Shown: in pieces, positions 1 to 9,013 of the stretch
Numbering within the stretch: position 1 is the stretch's first letter
Layout of the letters: every line of letters starts with the position of its first letter
Source of the DNA: an uncultured Chlorobiaceae bacterium
GTDB taxonomy: Bacteria > Bacteroidota > Chlorobiia > Chlorobiales > Chlorobiaceae
Reading direction: 5' to 3'
NCBI GenBank assembly: GCA_903937835.1
Contig: CAJAAV010000178.1
Span: 1 to 43,122, forward strand
Length of the DNA: 43,122 bases
The notes under the pieces: model-generated
Told to the model about the DNA's origin: nothing
The model's input: only the letters and a program-made list of their open reading frames with translations
The model's database searches: none
Made by a program: the position numbers and the translations under genes

Positions 1-176
1 CCGATCTCTTATACCGACAACAAGCAATGCAAAAACGCTCTCCACAGGCTTTTACAAGCAGAGAGTTATGGTATTGCTTGGATTTTGATTCTAAAATTGT
101 AAATTAAACTCCCTTCAGAAAATAATCACGGAGTAAAAAGAGTGCTCTTGATTTGTTGAACATAAATTGAAATAAT

Positions 177-479
177 TTGCTTACTACAGTTCATCCCGAC
201 GTGGTTTTGGATGATGTTGAGGTCATTGACGAGCCGAATTTTAATAATCACAATACCTCTCCAGACCCGCCCAGCCCTTATGCTGACCTTGAAAAAAAGT
301 ATCGTAAAAACCGGTTTAACAAAAGCAGAACCAAAACCACCTCTGAATACTTCAGTGTAAGTAGTGGTGTGCATGCGGCTGCCAAAAGTGCGGACGGAAA
401 CAAGCCGCAGAAAAGAAAGCCGAAAAAGAAGACTTTTTCAAAGGGCCCCCGTGTTTCTTCCGGAAAGCGCAACCCATAA
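177..479 (+). CDS. small basic protein of unknown function
   Basis: An open frame of 100 codons beginning at TTG; an in-frame TGA at 168-170 means it cannot extend upstream, and there is no clear ribosome binding site. The N-terminal half is acidic (DVVLDDVEVIDEP), while the C-terminal 50 residues are very rich in Lys, Arg and Ser (KPQKRKPKKKTFSKGPR). Such a tail suggests nucleic acid or ribosome binding and resembles the disordered tails of DEAD-box RNA helicases, but no helicase motif is present and none is encoded just upstream. It could be a free-standing small protein or the leftover tail of a lost gene. It lies 30 bases before the glycerophosphodiesterase gene on the same strand. I do not recognise the family. 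Confidence 0.45.
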   Translation: MLTTVHPDVVLDDVEVIDEPNFNNHNTSPDPPSPYADLEKKYRKNRFNKSRTKTTSEYFSVSSGVHAAAKSADGNKPQKRKPKKKTFSKGPRVSSGKRNP

Positions 480-509
480 GCGAACATCGCTGTGCGTGAG
501 CGTGAAAGT

Positions 510-1370
510 ATGGCTTTTGAGATACAGGCACATCGGGGCGCAAGATCGTTTTGCCCTGAAAATACCCTTCAGGCGTTCTGTCATGCGGCAGCTCTTGGCA
601 TAAGGGTTCTTGAGCTTGATGTTGTGGTTTCGAAAGATCATGAACTCGTCGTTTCTCATGATCCCTGGCTCTCTGCGCCACTTTGTTCTGATCCACAAGG
701 CCGTCCGCTGAGCATGGAAGACCGATGGCGTTACGTCATGTACAATATGATGTATGCCGATATTGCCTCTTTTGACTGCGGGCTGCCTCATCCCTCTTTT
801 CCCCGGCAGGTTCGGGTTGCTGCGTGCAAACCGCTTCTCGCTACCGTATTCAGGGAGGTTGACACCTTTATGGCTTTGGGCGGGATGAAGGGGAGCATGA
901 TTTATAACCTCGAAATAAAGTCATGGCCCGACAAGGATGCTGTTTTTCATCCATGCCCGGACAAGTATGCAGCGCTTGTTGTCCAGCTTGTTCAGGCAGA
1001 GGGGTTGTCGTCACGGGTGCGGATACAGTCTTTCGACAGTCGGGTGATTCGGGAGGCCAGGACGTTGAACTCTCAGTTATGCTATGGCTTGCTGATTGAT
1101 GAGGCGAAACATATCCCGACATCTTTGCAAGCACTTGGTTTTGTGCCTCGGTATGTTAATCCCCATTTTTCTCTTGTTGACCGGGAAATGACCGAAGAAC
1201 TCCATAACCAGAACATTTTAGTGATTCCCTGGACGGTGAATGATGCCGAAGAGATGCTTGCCATGAAACACCTTGGCACCGATGGAATTATTACTGACTA
1301 TCCTGAACAAGCCATTGCTCTTTTCAGCGAGCCCCTCCCACCTTTTTCAATTCATTCAGCACAACAGTAA
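510..1370 (+). CDS. glycerophosphodiester phosphodiesterase family protein
   Basis: A 286-residue protein of the GDPD family, TIM-barrel enzymes that hydrolyse glycerophosphodiesters to glycerol 3-phosphate and an alcohol. The family signature is intact: HRGA at residues 8-11 followed by PENTLQAF, the metal ligands Glu35 and Asp37 in ELDVVV, the catalytic HD at 50-51, and LEIKS further on. Length is normal for a soluble bacterial GDPD, and no signal peptide is seen, so it is probably cytoplasmic. ATG 510 was chosen over GTG 492 because it places the conserved first strand directly at the N terminus; neither has a strong ribosome binding site. Its last 47 bases overlap the end of the convergent batD-like gene. 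The physiological substrate cannot be read from sequence. Confidence 0.9.
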   Translation: MAFEIQAHRGARSFCPENTLQAFCHAAALGIRVLELDVVVSKDHELVVSHDPWLSAPLCSDPQGRPLSMEDRWRYVMYNMMYADIASFDCGLPHPSFPRQVRVAACKPLLATVFREVDTFMALGGMKGSMIYNLEIKSWPDKDAVFHPCPDKYAALVVQLVQAEGLSSRVRIQSFDSRVIREARTLNSQLCYGLLIDEAKHIPTSLQALGFVPRYVNPHFSLVDREMTEELHNQNILVIPWTVNDAEEMLAMKHLGTDGIITDYPEQAIALFSEPLPPFSIHSAQQ

Positions 1371-2670
1371 CTCTTGCTGGAACCCATTCAGGGATTTCTG
1401 CCTCTTTTATTCCTGCAGGACAGTAGATGATCATGTCTAATGCGTCAAGCACAGTCGGGAGTTCTTTTCTGGTTTCATCGGTAATATTGATCTCCAGCAA
1501 CGCCTGTGTCAGCTCCTTCCGCGTCAAACCTCCCGGACTTTTTATTCCCGCCCCTTCAAGAACGGTGAAAAGCTGCTGCTTCATTTTTCCGGCAGAGTTG
1601 CCACTATCAGGCCTGACTTTTTCTGCAGAGTCAAGTTCTGCTATGGCTCTTTTCTGAAGTTGTTTTTTTCTTGCTATTACAATGGCAATGCCACAGAGCA
1701 GCAATACTATGATGATTGCTGTATTCGTGAGCAGCGGGGAGAACGCTCTCCTTGTTCCCCGGGTTGTGTCTAAAGGCTCTTTGTCGTTCGACATTGCACC
1801 TTGCACTGCACCTGTAACTGTTATGGCAAGCGGCTTTGAAAGAAGAGTACTGAATTGCCTGGTTTCAGGATTGAAAACCACAAGAGACTGTGATGGAATA
1901 TGAAAATCACCTTCAGATTGAGGCCAGGCAATTATTGTTGATGTTACGGAGCCTGAGCTGAGCGTGGACTCTTTTTTGAGGGATGTTGTTCTGTCCGGGG
2001 GGTTTTGTCGAAAACTTTCGGGAAGGTTAAGAGCTGGAAGTTCAAGCGTCAGCAGGCTGCCTGTTCCTGCGAGCGTGAGTTTCACTGATAATGGTTCTCC
2101 AATCCTGATATTTTGTTTATCGGTCAGAACGGCAAGTGAAAAGTCACCGACGGCACCTGAGAACCCTTCCGGCACTGGTTCGGGAAGAGCGTGTGCGGTG
2201 ATAATAATGGCAGGCGCTGTGATTTTTACAGGGGTATCGGGCAGCTCATTTCCATTGGTCGTAACCTGATGCTTCGGAAGAACGCACTGCATGTTGTAGC
2301 CTGAAACCGTGATGCTTCCGCTCTGGATGGGCACCAGTCTGAACTGCTTGACAATGGCGCTTCTGAAGTGCTCCCCCTGAATAATTGTTGGAATGCTTTT
2401 GATAAAGTGGTCAGGGACGCTCTCCTTTGCCCATAAACCTTGCAGTGAAGGGCTGGTTTCTGAAGATATTTTTGGTGCAGTATTCCTGAAATAGAGTGTG
2501 TACGTCAAAAGTATTTCCTGGCCAACAAAAGGGCTTGTGCTGCTTATTGAAGAACCAAGGAATGGTTTATCCAGATTCCCTGATGCTCCCCCAATTGCCG
2601 GAGCGCAAAAGGATGCTATGATAAGCCAGAAGAGAGTGCAGTACCGGTTACGAGCTAAGCCTTTGGCCAT
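1324..2670 (-). CDS. batD: BatD-like membrane protein (aerotolerance/MoxR-associated)
   Basis: A 448-residue protein starting with a hydrophobic signal segment (residues about 12-28), followed by a long beta-rich extracytoplasmic region with repeats of the BatD type, each opening with a phrase such as SPFVGQEILLTYTL or IRIGEPLSVKLTL. A single membrane helix follows (AIIIVLLLCGIAIVIA, about residues 322-338), then a charged cytoplasmic tail of roughly 110 residues. BatD proteins occur in Bat operons with MoxR, DUF58 and von Willebrand proteins and are linked to envelope stress and oxygen tolerance; the molecular role is unclear. It begins 5 bases after the proC stop, so it is translated from the same message. 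Other Bat-type genes in this window are distant (TPR protein near 6 kb, moxR and DUF58 near 11 kb). Confidence 0.8.
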   Translation of the reverse strand: MAKGLARNRYCTLFWLIIASFCAPAIGGASGNLDKPFLGSSISSTSPFVGQEILLTYTLYFRNTAPKISSETSPSLQGLWAKESVPDHFIKSIPTIIQGEHFRSAIVKQFRLVPIQSGSITVSGYNMQCVLPKHQVTTNGNELPDTPVKITAPAIIITAHALPEPVPEGFSGAVGDFSLAVLTDKQNIRIGEPLSVKLTLAGTGSLLTLELPALNLPESFRQNPPDRTTSLKKESTLSSGSVTSTIIAWPQSEGDFHIPSQSLVVFNPETRQFSTLLSKPLAITVTGAVQGAMSNDKEPLDTTRGTRRAFSPLLTNTAIIIVLLLCGIAIVIARKKQLQKRAIAELDSAEKVRPDSGNSAGKMKQQLFTVLEGAGIKSPGGLTRKELTQALLEINITDETRKELPTVLDALDMIIYCPAGIKEAEIPEWVPARVTVVLNELKKVGGAR

Positions 2671-2675
2671 AGTGA

Positions 2676-3476
2676 TTATTTCATGAGTTCTCTGGAACGG
2701 GCCGCAGCGGCAGCAACTGTTTCTATCAGAATCTGCCTGATATTTTTTTCATCCATCACCTTCAGTCCAGCTTCTGTTGTTCCGCCCGGCGTCGTGACAT
2801 CCCGTTTGAGTTCATCAGGATTTTTTGTGCCTGAAAGCGCCATTTTAGCCGCCCCGATCATGGTTTGCGCAGCAAGAAGGAGTGCTTCATTGTATGAAAG
2901 ACCGCACAGCCTTCCCCCTTCAGCGAGCGAGTCAAGGATAGAGAACATATAGGCTGGTCCGCTGCCGGAGATCGCTGTTGCTGCATCCATTTGTGATTCA
3001 TCAAGAATGAGCACCTTGCCTATCGAGCCGAAGAGCTCACTGGCAAGAGAAAGATCTTTTTCCGTCGCCATTTTTCCACGGCAGAGAGCGGTCATGCCTT
3101 CGCCAACGAAAGCAGGAGTATTAGGCATAACTCTGATGACTTTCAACTCTTCCGTTGCATTATTTCTGATAAACTCCGAAGAGATACCCGCAGCAACGCT
3201 GATCAGCAGGTGATTGGCGGTGAACGAGGGCTTCAGTTCGCCAAGTACTTCAGCAATCTGGTAGGGTTTAACCGCAAGAATGATGACTTGCGCCTTCCGG
3301 GCAACCTCTTCAATCGACCGACAGGGCTGCACGGGGTAATCGGCGGAAATGGCAGAGAGTGCAGCAGGCTCCTTGTCAAAACCTGAAATCAGAGTGTTTT
3401 CTCTTTTGCTGAGGCCTCCAATAAGAGCGCGGGCAATTCTCCCTGTTCCGACAAAGCCAATATGAAGATGGGTCAT
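2676..3476 (-). CDS. proC: pyrroline-5-carboxylate reductase
   Basis: Catalyses the NAD(P)H-dependent reduction of 1-pyrroline-5-carboxylate to proline, the last step of proline synthesis. The 266-residue protein opens with a Rossmann motif (GFVGTGRIARALIGG), carries the family sequence RVMPNTPAFVGEGMTAL in the middle, then AISGSGPAYMFSILDSLAEG, and near the end DVTTPGGTTEAGL, which is the P5CR signature. The frame is open for 28 more codons upstream (to 3560), but ATG 3476 gives the standard start right before the nucleotide-binding strand. The batD-like gene follows after 5 bases. The promoter probably lies between here and the terminator at 3615-3649. Confidence 0.96.
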   Translation of the reverse strand: MTHLHIGFVGTGRIARALIGGLSKRENTLISGFDKEPAALSAISADYPVQPCRSIEEVARKAQVIILAVKPYQIAEVLGELKPSFTANHLLISVAAGISSEFIRNNATEELKVIRVMPNTPAFVGEGMTALCRGKMATEKDLSLASELFGSIGKVLILDESQMDAATAISGSGPAYMFSILDSLAEGGRLCGLSYNEALLLAAQTMIGAAKMALSGTKNPDELKRDVTTPGGTTEAGLKVMDEKNIRQILIETVAAAAARSRELMK

Positions 3477-3614
3477 TATTGTAAAAAAAAATTGGGGTGA
3501 GAGGTGTGTTGAGAGAAGAAGAGCTGGTGACTGACTCAAAAAGCATGAAATCACCTTCACGCTCTGTTGTTTCTCGTCATCGCTCTGTATCCAAATTTTT
3601 TCTGACGTGTCGGT

Positions 3615-3649
3615 AAAAAAAGGGGGGAGTTGAAGTGTTCCAACTCCCC
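3615..3649 (-). terminator. rho-independent terminator of the cytochrome c transcription unit
   Basis: Read on the minus strand, a perfect 9-bp stem (GGGGAGTTG with CAACTCCCC; arms at 3641-3649 and 3624-3632) encloses an 8-base loop and is followed by CC and a run of seven T. It lies 10 bases after the stop codon of the cytochrome c gene and ends the long minus-strand gene series that starts near 10 kb or 8.9 kb. Confidence 0.93.
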
Positions 3650-3659
3650 GCTGTCGTCT

Positions 3660-4097
3660 TTACTTCGATTTGTCAACCATGAATGCAACGGCGTTTGTCA
3701 CCTGTTCATCAGTCAGAGCTGGATTGCCGCCTTTTGCCGGCATCATGCCCGCTTTACCCGTGAATCCGTCAATTGATTTTTTTGTGATTACCTCCAGGCC
3801 CTGAGGTAGACGTGCGCTCCATGCAGCTTTGTCGCCCGGTTTTGGTGCACCCATCATGCCCGCATCGTGACATGCAGCACAACTGGCATCATACACAGTT
3901 TTGCCTGCTGCCAGTTTAGGGTCTGCCGGAACTTCAGTTGCGGCGGGCGCAGCGGCTGGTGCAGCAACAGGTGCAGGTGCTGCCACTTCTTTCTTGTCAT
4001 CAGGAAATTTAAGTGATGCAGGTGGCTTCTCAAGACCGCATGCGCCGAGAAAAAAAAGACCGACGCTCAAAAAAGGAAGAAAAGGCTTCATGGTCAT
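3660..4097 (-). CDS. small c-type cytochrome, probably a lipoprotein
   Basis: A 145-residue single-haem cytochrome c. A hydrophobic N terminus ends in a lipobox-like LGAC (Cys20), so the mature protein is probably anchored by lipid on the periplasmic side. A flexible Pro/Ala-rich linker follows (about 39-58), then the haem domain with CAACH at residues 73-77. The sixth ligand is expected to be Met118 or Met119 in GMMPAKGG. The C-terminal helix TDEQVTNAVAFMV is typical of class I cytochromes of the c5/c555 kind, which carry electrons to the reaction centre in green sulfur bacteria; that role is inferred. ATG codons at 4097 and 4091 are equally possible starts. It follows a radical SAM gene by 94 bases and ends at a strong terminator. 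Confidence 0.9.
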   Translation of the reverse strand: MTMKPFLPFLSVGLFFLGACGLEKPPASLKFPDDKKEVAAPAPVAAPAAAPAATEVPADPKLAAGKTVYDASCAACHDAGMMGAPKPGDKAAWSARLPQGLEVITKKSIDGFTGKAGMMPAKGGNPALTDEQVTNAVAFMVDKSK

Positions 4098-4191
4098 TAT
4101 TGATAAAGGTTTAGGTTGTTGTGCCGGGTGTCAAAATGAAAAATCTTGATTGACAGTTTAAAAATTATTCAGCGTAAGGCAAAATGCTATT

Positions 4192-5610
4192 TTATGCACG
4201 GCTCTTTTCACGTTGATGCTGCAGGTCCTGACGGGAGAGTCCGTAAAGGTGCGTGTAAAAGAGATTGAAGAGCAGCACAGCGCTTTTCGCCCTGGGGGAC
4301 GACAGGCCTCTTATGACGGAGTTTTTCATGGTAAACACTTTGCGCGTCATGGCGGAGTAGCTCTCGATAAAGGCATCGAGCGGAATATTTTTTGGCAGGT
4401 AAAGCATCTCCTGGCCGAAGGAGTAGCGATATGCAGTGATGTCGAGAGGGTCAAAGAGCAGCCGTCCCTCCTCCCTGAGCCGCTCAAAAACCTGTGTACC
4501 TGGAGTAGGTCGCAGAATGTTGATGCCCGGCACGTCAAGCTTTGTTTCAGTGATAAAATCAAGAATTGCTGCCGGAGTATCAATGGTATCGCCGTCAAGG
4601 CCGTAAATGAAGCTTCCGTATAGGCTGATTCCCGCTTCCCTGATGGTTGTAATGGCCCTGACAAGTTCCCCTGCCCTGTTCTGGTTTTTTTTGTGGGCGC
4701 TTCGGCTCTTTGCCTCAATGCTCTCTATACCAACAAGGAGCGCCTGACACCCCGAATTGGCAAAGGTTTCAAGCAACTCATGCTGCTGGCCGAGGGTTGT
4801 GGTCGCCTGCCCGAACCAGCGAATCTTCAGTGGAGTGAGTTTTCGAAAGAGTTCAAGAGCGTAAGCTGGGTCAGCGTTGATGGAGTCGTCGACAAAAAAA
4901 AATATTCTGCTGTCTTCCTTCTGAAACCGAGCAACTTCACTGAATACATCGGCGATTGCTCGCCTGCGCAGCGTATGGCCGTTGAGGAGATGAACGTTGC
5001 AGAAGTCGCAACTATACTGGCATCCTCGTCCAGTCTGGATCAGGTTGGTGGTAAAGTATCGGCTTTTGATGAGCGACGTTTTACTGACTGGTCTTGAGCG
5101 TCCGAGATCAGGAAAGGTTTCAGCGCGGTAGAGGGGTTTAAGCATGCCTGCCGCAAGGTCGGTGAGCACCTCCTTCCAAAGGTCGTCAGCCTCTCCTGGC
5201 ACAAGAACATCTGCGTGGGGGCTGCATGATTCAGCAAAGAGCGTTACATGGGCGCCTCCAAGAGCCACGGGGATTCCGGCGCAACGAAGTTTGTCGGCGA
5301 GGGCAAACGCATTTTTTGCCATTCCGGTCTGTACACTGATACCGACCAGATCCCATTTTTCGTTGTAGGGAAACTCTTCAAACCGCATGTCGCAAATCGA
5401 CTGCTCAACTCCGGGGACCTCAAGAGAGCTGAGGATCATGAGCGAGAGTGGTGGAATGGCGAACTGGCTTTGCTTGATGATAGTTCTGAGCGAACGGTTG
5501 AACCATTTTAAAAGAGGGGTTATCTCTTTTTCGCTGTAGAGTGAACGGGCACCATCAACACCGCTTTCTGATGGAAGAAAAACCAGGAGGACTTTTTTTG
5601 TCGGGGGCAT
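4192..5610 (-). CDS. B12-binding domain radical SAM protein (BchE/P-methylase-like)
   Basis: A 472-residue protein. The N-terminal part (about 1-160) has the alternating strands of a B12-binding domain, including GGAHVTLF and a VPGEADDLW stretch. The radical SAM core carries the cluster motif GRGCQYSCDFCNV, with cysteines 197, 201 and 204. Downstream are FFVDDSINADP, LLVGIESIE, GSFIYGLDGDT and ILRPTPGTQVFERL, all usual for this subgroup, and a C-terminal DUF4070-like region. Members of this family methylate or cyclise unreactive carbons, for example BchE and the bacteriochlorophyll side-chain methylases BchQ and BchR. Substrate cannot be assigned. It begins only 6 bases after the TPR gene, so it is translationally linked to that gene and probably to carA upstream. 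Confidence 0.85.
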   Translation of the reverse strand: MPPTKKVLLVFLPSESGVDGARSLYSEKEITPLLKWFNRSLRTIIKQSQFAIPPLSLMILSSLEVPGVEQSICDMRFEEFPYNEKWDLVGISVQTGMAKNAFALADKLRCAGIPVALGGAHVTLFAESCSPHADVLVPGEADDLWKEVLTDLAAGMLKPLYRAETFPDLGRSRPVSKTSLIKSRYFTTNLIQTGRGCQYSCDFCNVHLLNGHTLRRRAIADVFSEVARFQKEDSRIFFFVDDSINADPAYALELFRKLTPLKIRWFGQATTTLGQQHELLETFANSGCQALLVGIESIEAKSRSAHKKNQNRAGELVRAITTIREAGISLYGSFIYGLDGDTIDTPAAILDFITETKLDVPGINILRPTPGTQVFERLREEGRLLFDPLDITAYRYSFGQEMLYLPKNIPLDAFIESYSAMTRKVFTMKNSVIRGLSSPRAKSAVLLFNLFYTHLYGLSRQDLQHQREKSRA

Positions 5611-5616
5611 TTCGCT

Positions 5617-6285
5617 TTACCAGTCCTGGTTATTTTTGTTGCTCTGTGATGCTGATTTTCCTCTCCCTGAAAGCCTTCGCATCAGTGAAGATTCATCCTG
5701 TTGAGCATTCTCAAGCAGGCGATCCGCTACTCCCTTGCCAATGCCGGATGTTGGTTGATGAGAGATTTTTTTATTGGTCGTTGACGAGGATGATTGTTCC
5801 GGTTTCTCGAGTTCATCCAGATAACGGTGGACAATTTCATAATTGATTTTTGAATCGCCATCATCCGGGTCAGTTAACAGTACACTTTTGAAGCAATTGA
5901 GCGATTGGCGGAACAGAGCGCTTTTTTGTGCTTTTGCGCTGCTTCCGATAGCCTGCATGGCAAGGGTATTGCCTTCATTGAATATTGCCTTCAGTCTGTT
6001 CTCCCGGTGTTCATTGTCAGGTTTGGAGTTGCTGGCAAAGAGTGTGCCCGCTTCAGGATATTTCCCTTGCATGTAGAGAGCACAAGCAAGATTGAAAGTA
6101 GCTGCCACTCTCTTTTTTGGTTCAGGAGCAAGGGAGACAAGCTGCCGAAAAACGGTTTCAGCTTCTCTGTATGCACGACGTTCATAGAGTGCATCGGCTT
6201 TCAGTTGCAAACGATACTCCCAGAGCATCTCCTGCATTGAAGATGCGAGCGCAACAACAAGCAGGAGAGTGTGCAGGAATATCAT
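5617..6285 (-). CDS. TPR-repeat protein, BatC/BatE-like
   Basis: A 222-residue protein with an N-terminal hydrophobic helix (MIFLHTLLLVVALASS) acting as signal or anchor. Several tetratricopeptide-like helices follow between residues 25 and 160, with phrases such as ADALYERRAYREAETVFRQL, ATFNLACALYMQGKYPEA and FNEGNTLAMQA. The C-terminal 60 residues are polar, rich in Ser, Gln and Asn, and look unfolded. This layout fits the TPR proteins of Bat operons, which act with BatA/BatB/BatD in the envelope. Here it sits between a class V aminotransferase and a radical SAM gene, 3 kb from the batD-like gene, so the Bat label rests on architecture rather than neighbours. It starts 21 bases after the aminotransferase stop. 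Confidence 0.65.
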   Translation of the reverse strand: MIFLHTLLLVVALASSMQEMLWEYRLQLKADALYERRAYREAETVFRQLVSLAPEPKKRVAATFNLACALYMQGKYPEAGTLFASNSKPDNEHRENRLKAIFNEGNTLAMQAIGSSAKAQKSALFRQSLNCFKSVLLTDPDDGDSKINYEIVHRYLDELEKPEQSSSSTTNKKISHQPTSGIGKGVADRLLENAQQDESSLMRRLSGRGKSASQSNKNNQDW

Positions 6286-6306
6286 GGTGAAAGCGCCCCC
6301 TGGGCT

Positions 6307-7446
6307 TTAGTTGCCGAGGAATGCCTTCTGGACAGCACTGACGCCAGCGCCGATTTCAAAAGCGAAGTTGATCTCTTTCAGGGCACGTTCAATGCCGCCA
6401 ATGACGGTCAGCATATCGAGTTCATCGTAAAAGCCGAGATGAGAGATACGGAAAATCTTGTCCTTGTACTCATCCTGGCCAGCCGCAACAGTGATGCCGT
6501 TGCTTTGTTTCAGTGCCTTGTTGAACGCTGACCATTTTACACCTTCGGGGATCCATACTGGAGTAACGGCAAACGATGGAGAGCTGCTGAACAGCTTCAT
6601 GCCTAGAGCGTTACATCCCTGGCGACAAGCGCTTGCAAGACTTTCATGCCGTTTCCAGATATTTTCAATGCCCTCAGCCTTGATCATCTGCAATGCTTCG
6701 TCAAGACCTATGACCAATGAGACCGCAGGGGTAAAGGGTGTATCGTCGCCAGCATGGGCTTTCAGAGCTTTTTTCAGGCTCAGGTAATACTGCGTCATGC
6801 CGGTTTGGCCTTTAATAATATCCTGTGCCCGTTCAGAAATGGCAACCAGAGCCAGCCCTGGTGGCATCATAAGCCCTTTTTGGGAGCCGGTTATGCAGAT
6901 ATCAACGCCCCAATCGTCAAAAAGGAACTCGTGAGCTCCGACCGCAGTAATGCCGTCAACAATAACCAGAGCATCTGACTGTTCGCGAATCAGTGCGCTG
7001 AGAGCCTGAATATCGGCAGCCGTGCCGGTTGATGTTTCGGAGTGAGTCAGGCAGACTCCCTTGGCATCAGGGTGCTCCTTGAGCAGCTCCGCAAGTCGCT
7101 CAGGCTGAATGGCCGAACCCCATTGCACTTTTTCCTCAATACAGTTGCCAGTGAAGACGCGTACCAGCTCACCCCAGCGTTCGCCAAACTTGCCGGCATT
7201 GACGGTAATGACCTTGTCGCCCTGTTTGAAGAGGCTTGAAATGGTGGCTTCCATGCCGCCGGTTCCGGAGCAACTGAGCACAACAACCGGCTGGGTTGTT
7301 CTGAAAAGATATTTAAGATCTTCGTGAACCCTGGTCAAAATCTCCATGAACTCGGGGTTCCTGTGATGGATAATTGGAGCAGCCATGCGAAGCATCACAT
7401 TTTCAGGCACCGGGGTTGGCCCCGGAGTAAACAATCGTTTTTTCAT
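6307..7446 (-). CDS. class V aminotransferase (alanine/serine-glyoxylate type)
   Basis: A 379-residue PLP enzyme of the alanine-glyoxylate/serine-glyoxylate aminotransferase group. Diagnostic segments are [12 protein letters not shown] at the N terminus, [15 protein letters not shown] for the phosphate-binding region, THSETSTGT, the cofactor aspartate in [10 protein letters not shown], and the Schiff-base lysine in [26 protein letters not shown] near the end is also typical. Proteins of this group have been annotated as phosphoserine aminotransferase, as serine-pyruvate aminotransferase and as a soluble hydrogenase small subunit; the sequence alone does not choose. A role in serine/glycine metabolism is the safest inference. 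Its ATG overlaps the carA stop codon in an ATGA arrangement, which indicates translational coupling. Confidence 0.88.
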   Translation of the reverse strand: MKKRLFTPGPTPVPENVMLRMAAPIIHHRNPEFMEILTRVHEDLKYLFRTTQPVVVLSCSGTGGMEATISSLFKQGDKVITVNAGKFGERWGELVRVFTGNCIEEKVQWGSAIQPERLAELLKEHPDAKGVCLTHSETSTGTAADIQALSALIREQSDALVIVDGITAVGAHEFLFDDWGVDICITGSQKGLMMPPGLALVAISERAQDIIKGQTGMTQYYLSLKKALKAHAGDDTPFTPAVSLVIGLDEALQMIKAEGIENIWKRHESLASACRQGCNALGMKLFSSSPSFAVTPVWIPEGVKWSAFNKALKQSNGITVAAGQDEYKDKIFRISHLGFYDELDMLTVIGGIERALKEINFAFEIGAGVSAVQKAFLGN

Positions 7447-8567
7447 CTCTTTAATAAAATGGGTTGAGTTAAATCCATAAGCGAGGTGAACTCCTCAAAA
7501 AGATAGTTCGAATCATGTGGTCCCGGTGCGGCTTCGGGATGGTACTGTACCGAAAAGCAGGGGAGTTGTTTGTGTTTTATCCCCTCAACGGTATTGTCGT
7601 AAAGATTAAGATGGGTCATTTCAAGCTCTTCAGGCAGAGACTCCATGGTCACCGCAAAACCGTGGTTCTGTGATGTTATCTCTATCTGACTGGATTTCAG
7701 ATTTTTAACCGGGTGATTGGCGCCGTGGTGGCCAAATTTCAGTTTGTAGGTTTCAGCGCCAAAAGCCAGCGAAAGCAACTGATGACCGAGGCAGATACCG
7801 AAGATTGGCAAAGGCCTCGTGTGCCGGTTATAGTCGACAAGTTTTTTGATGGTTTCAATGGCGTAACCTACCGCTGAGGGATCGCCAGGGCCGTTGGAAA
7901 GAAAAACCCCGTCAGGGTTGAGTGCGATTATCTCTTCTGCAGATTCTCCAGCCTGTAACACCGTCACCTTGCATCCTGCCTGGTGCAGCATACGAAGGAT
8001 ATTGGTTTTAATGCCAAAATCAATTGCTGCGACATGGTAGCGGGCATCCTCTCGTTCAAGGATATAATTTTCAGTCGTGGTAACGGTTTTGACCAGATCC
8101 CGGCCCGACATTTCAGGGCTCTGCAGTGCTTTATCTCTCAGCGTTTCATCGCTCTCGTCAAGCACGGAAATAGTACCCCGCATGGCCCCTTTTTCACGGA
8201 TTTCGCGAACGAGCCTGCGGGTGTCAATGCCGGCAAGACCCGTGATTCCGGAATCCTTGAGCAAAGAGTCAAGACTTTGCGATGCTTCGAAGTTACTGTG
8301 GATGCGCGAAACTTCGTGAACAATAAAGGCCGAGGCCCATATTTTTCCCGATTCGTTATCGGTTGGATTAATGCCGTAGTTTCCTATCAGCGGATAGGTC
8401 ATCATCACCATCTGACCGGCATAGGAAGGGTCGGTCAGAATTTCCTGGTATCCGCTAAGCGACGTATTGAACACCACCTCACCGGTTGCTTCTCCGATAT
8501 GGCCGAATGCGGTACCTCTATAGACAGAGCCGTTTTCCAGTACCAGTTTTGCTCGTATTGGCTGCAT
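7443..8567 (-). CDS. carA: carbamoyl phosphate synthase small subunit (glutaminase)
   Basis: Glutamine amidotransferase subunit that supplies ammonia to CarB for carbamoyl phosphate, feeding pyrimidine and arginine synthesis. At 374 residues it is full length. The N-terminal CPSase domain shows [20 protein letters not shown], and the class I amidotransferase domain has the nucleophile Cys259 in [15 protein letters not shown] and the partner residues His343 and Glu345 in [10 protein letters not shown]. The large subunit gene is not in this window. carA follows yajC by 12 bases and is coupled to the aminotransferase gene by an ATGA overlap, so it lies inside an operon of otherwise unrelated functions. 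Confidence 0.97.
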   Translation of the reverse strand: MQPIRAKLVLENGSVYRGTAFGHIGEATGEVVFNTSLSGYQEILTDPSYAGQMVMMTYPLIGNYGINPTDNESGKIWASAFIVHEVSRIHSNFEASQSLDSLLKDSGITGLAGIDTRRLVREIREKGAMRGTISVLDESDETLRDKALQSPEMSGRDLVKTVTTTENYILEREDARYHVAAIDFGIKTNILRMLHQAGCKVTVLQAGESAEEIIALNPDGVFLSNGPGDPSAVGYAIETIKKLVDYNRHTRPLPIFGICLGHQLLSLAFGAETYKLKFGHHGANHPVKNLKSSQIEITSQNHGFAVTMESLPEELEMTHLNLYDNTVEGIKHKQLPCFSVQYHPEAAPGPHDSNYLFEEFTSLMDLTQPILLKR

Positions 8568-8579
8568 TATAATATCTTC

Positions 8580-8936
8580 TTACTCTTTGGTCGTGAGTTT
8601 ATCGCCCGAATCCTGTTTGTCAATATTGGCAATGGCGGTGCGGTCAAACGTGATTTTTGTGGAATCACTGACCTGAACAAGAACAGTTTTCTTCTCTGTA
8701 TCAATTCCTGCAACAGTACCATGAACGCCGCCAATGGTGACAATTTTGTCGCCTCGTTTCAGGCTGTCAAGCACCTTTTCCCGGTCTTTCTGTTTTTTCT
8801 GCTGAGGGCGAATCATGAAAAAATAAAAGACAACAAAAATAAGGACTAGCGGGACAATCTGAATCAATGGGTTTGGTGCCGCCTGACCTGCGACGGGAGG
8901 TGCGAAAAGAAGTAGTGACAGTAGAGTATTGTGCAT
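8580..8936 (-). CDS. yajC: preprotein translocase accessory subunit YajC
   Basis: A 118-residue protein with one membrane helix (PLIQIVPLVLIFVVFYFFMI, about residues 23-42) directly followed by the hallmark RPQQKKQKDRE and a small beta domain with LKRGDKIVTIGGVHGTV. YajC associates with SecDF and the Sec translocon at the inner membrane. secD and secF are not adjacent. The start at ATG 8936 gives the usual short periplasmic N terminus. The gene is 77 bases from tsaD upstream and 12 bases from carA downstream. Confidence 0.96.
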   Translation of the reverse strand: MHNTLLSLLLFAPPVAGQAAPNPLIQIVPLVLIFVVFYFFMIRPQQKKQKDREKVLDSLKRGDKIVTIGGVHGTVAGIDTEKKTVLVQVSDSTKITFDRTAIANIDKQDSGDKLTTKE

Positions 8937-9013
8937 AACAGGGTCATGATATTAAAAAAACATAACAGCTTTTTGGTGAGCATCAATGTAATGTATTTAT
9001 AGAACTATTTCAA

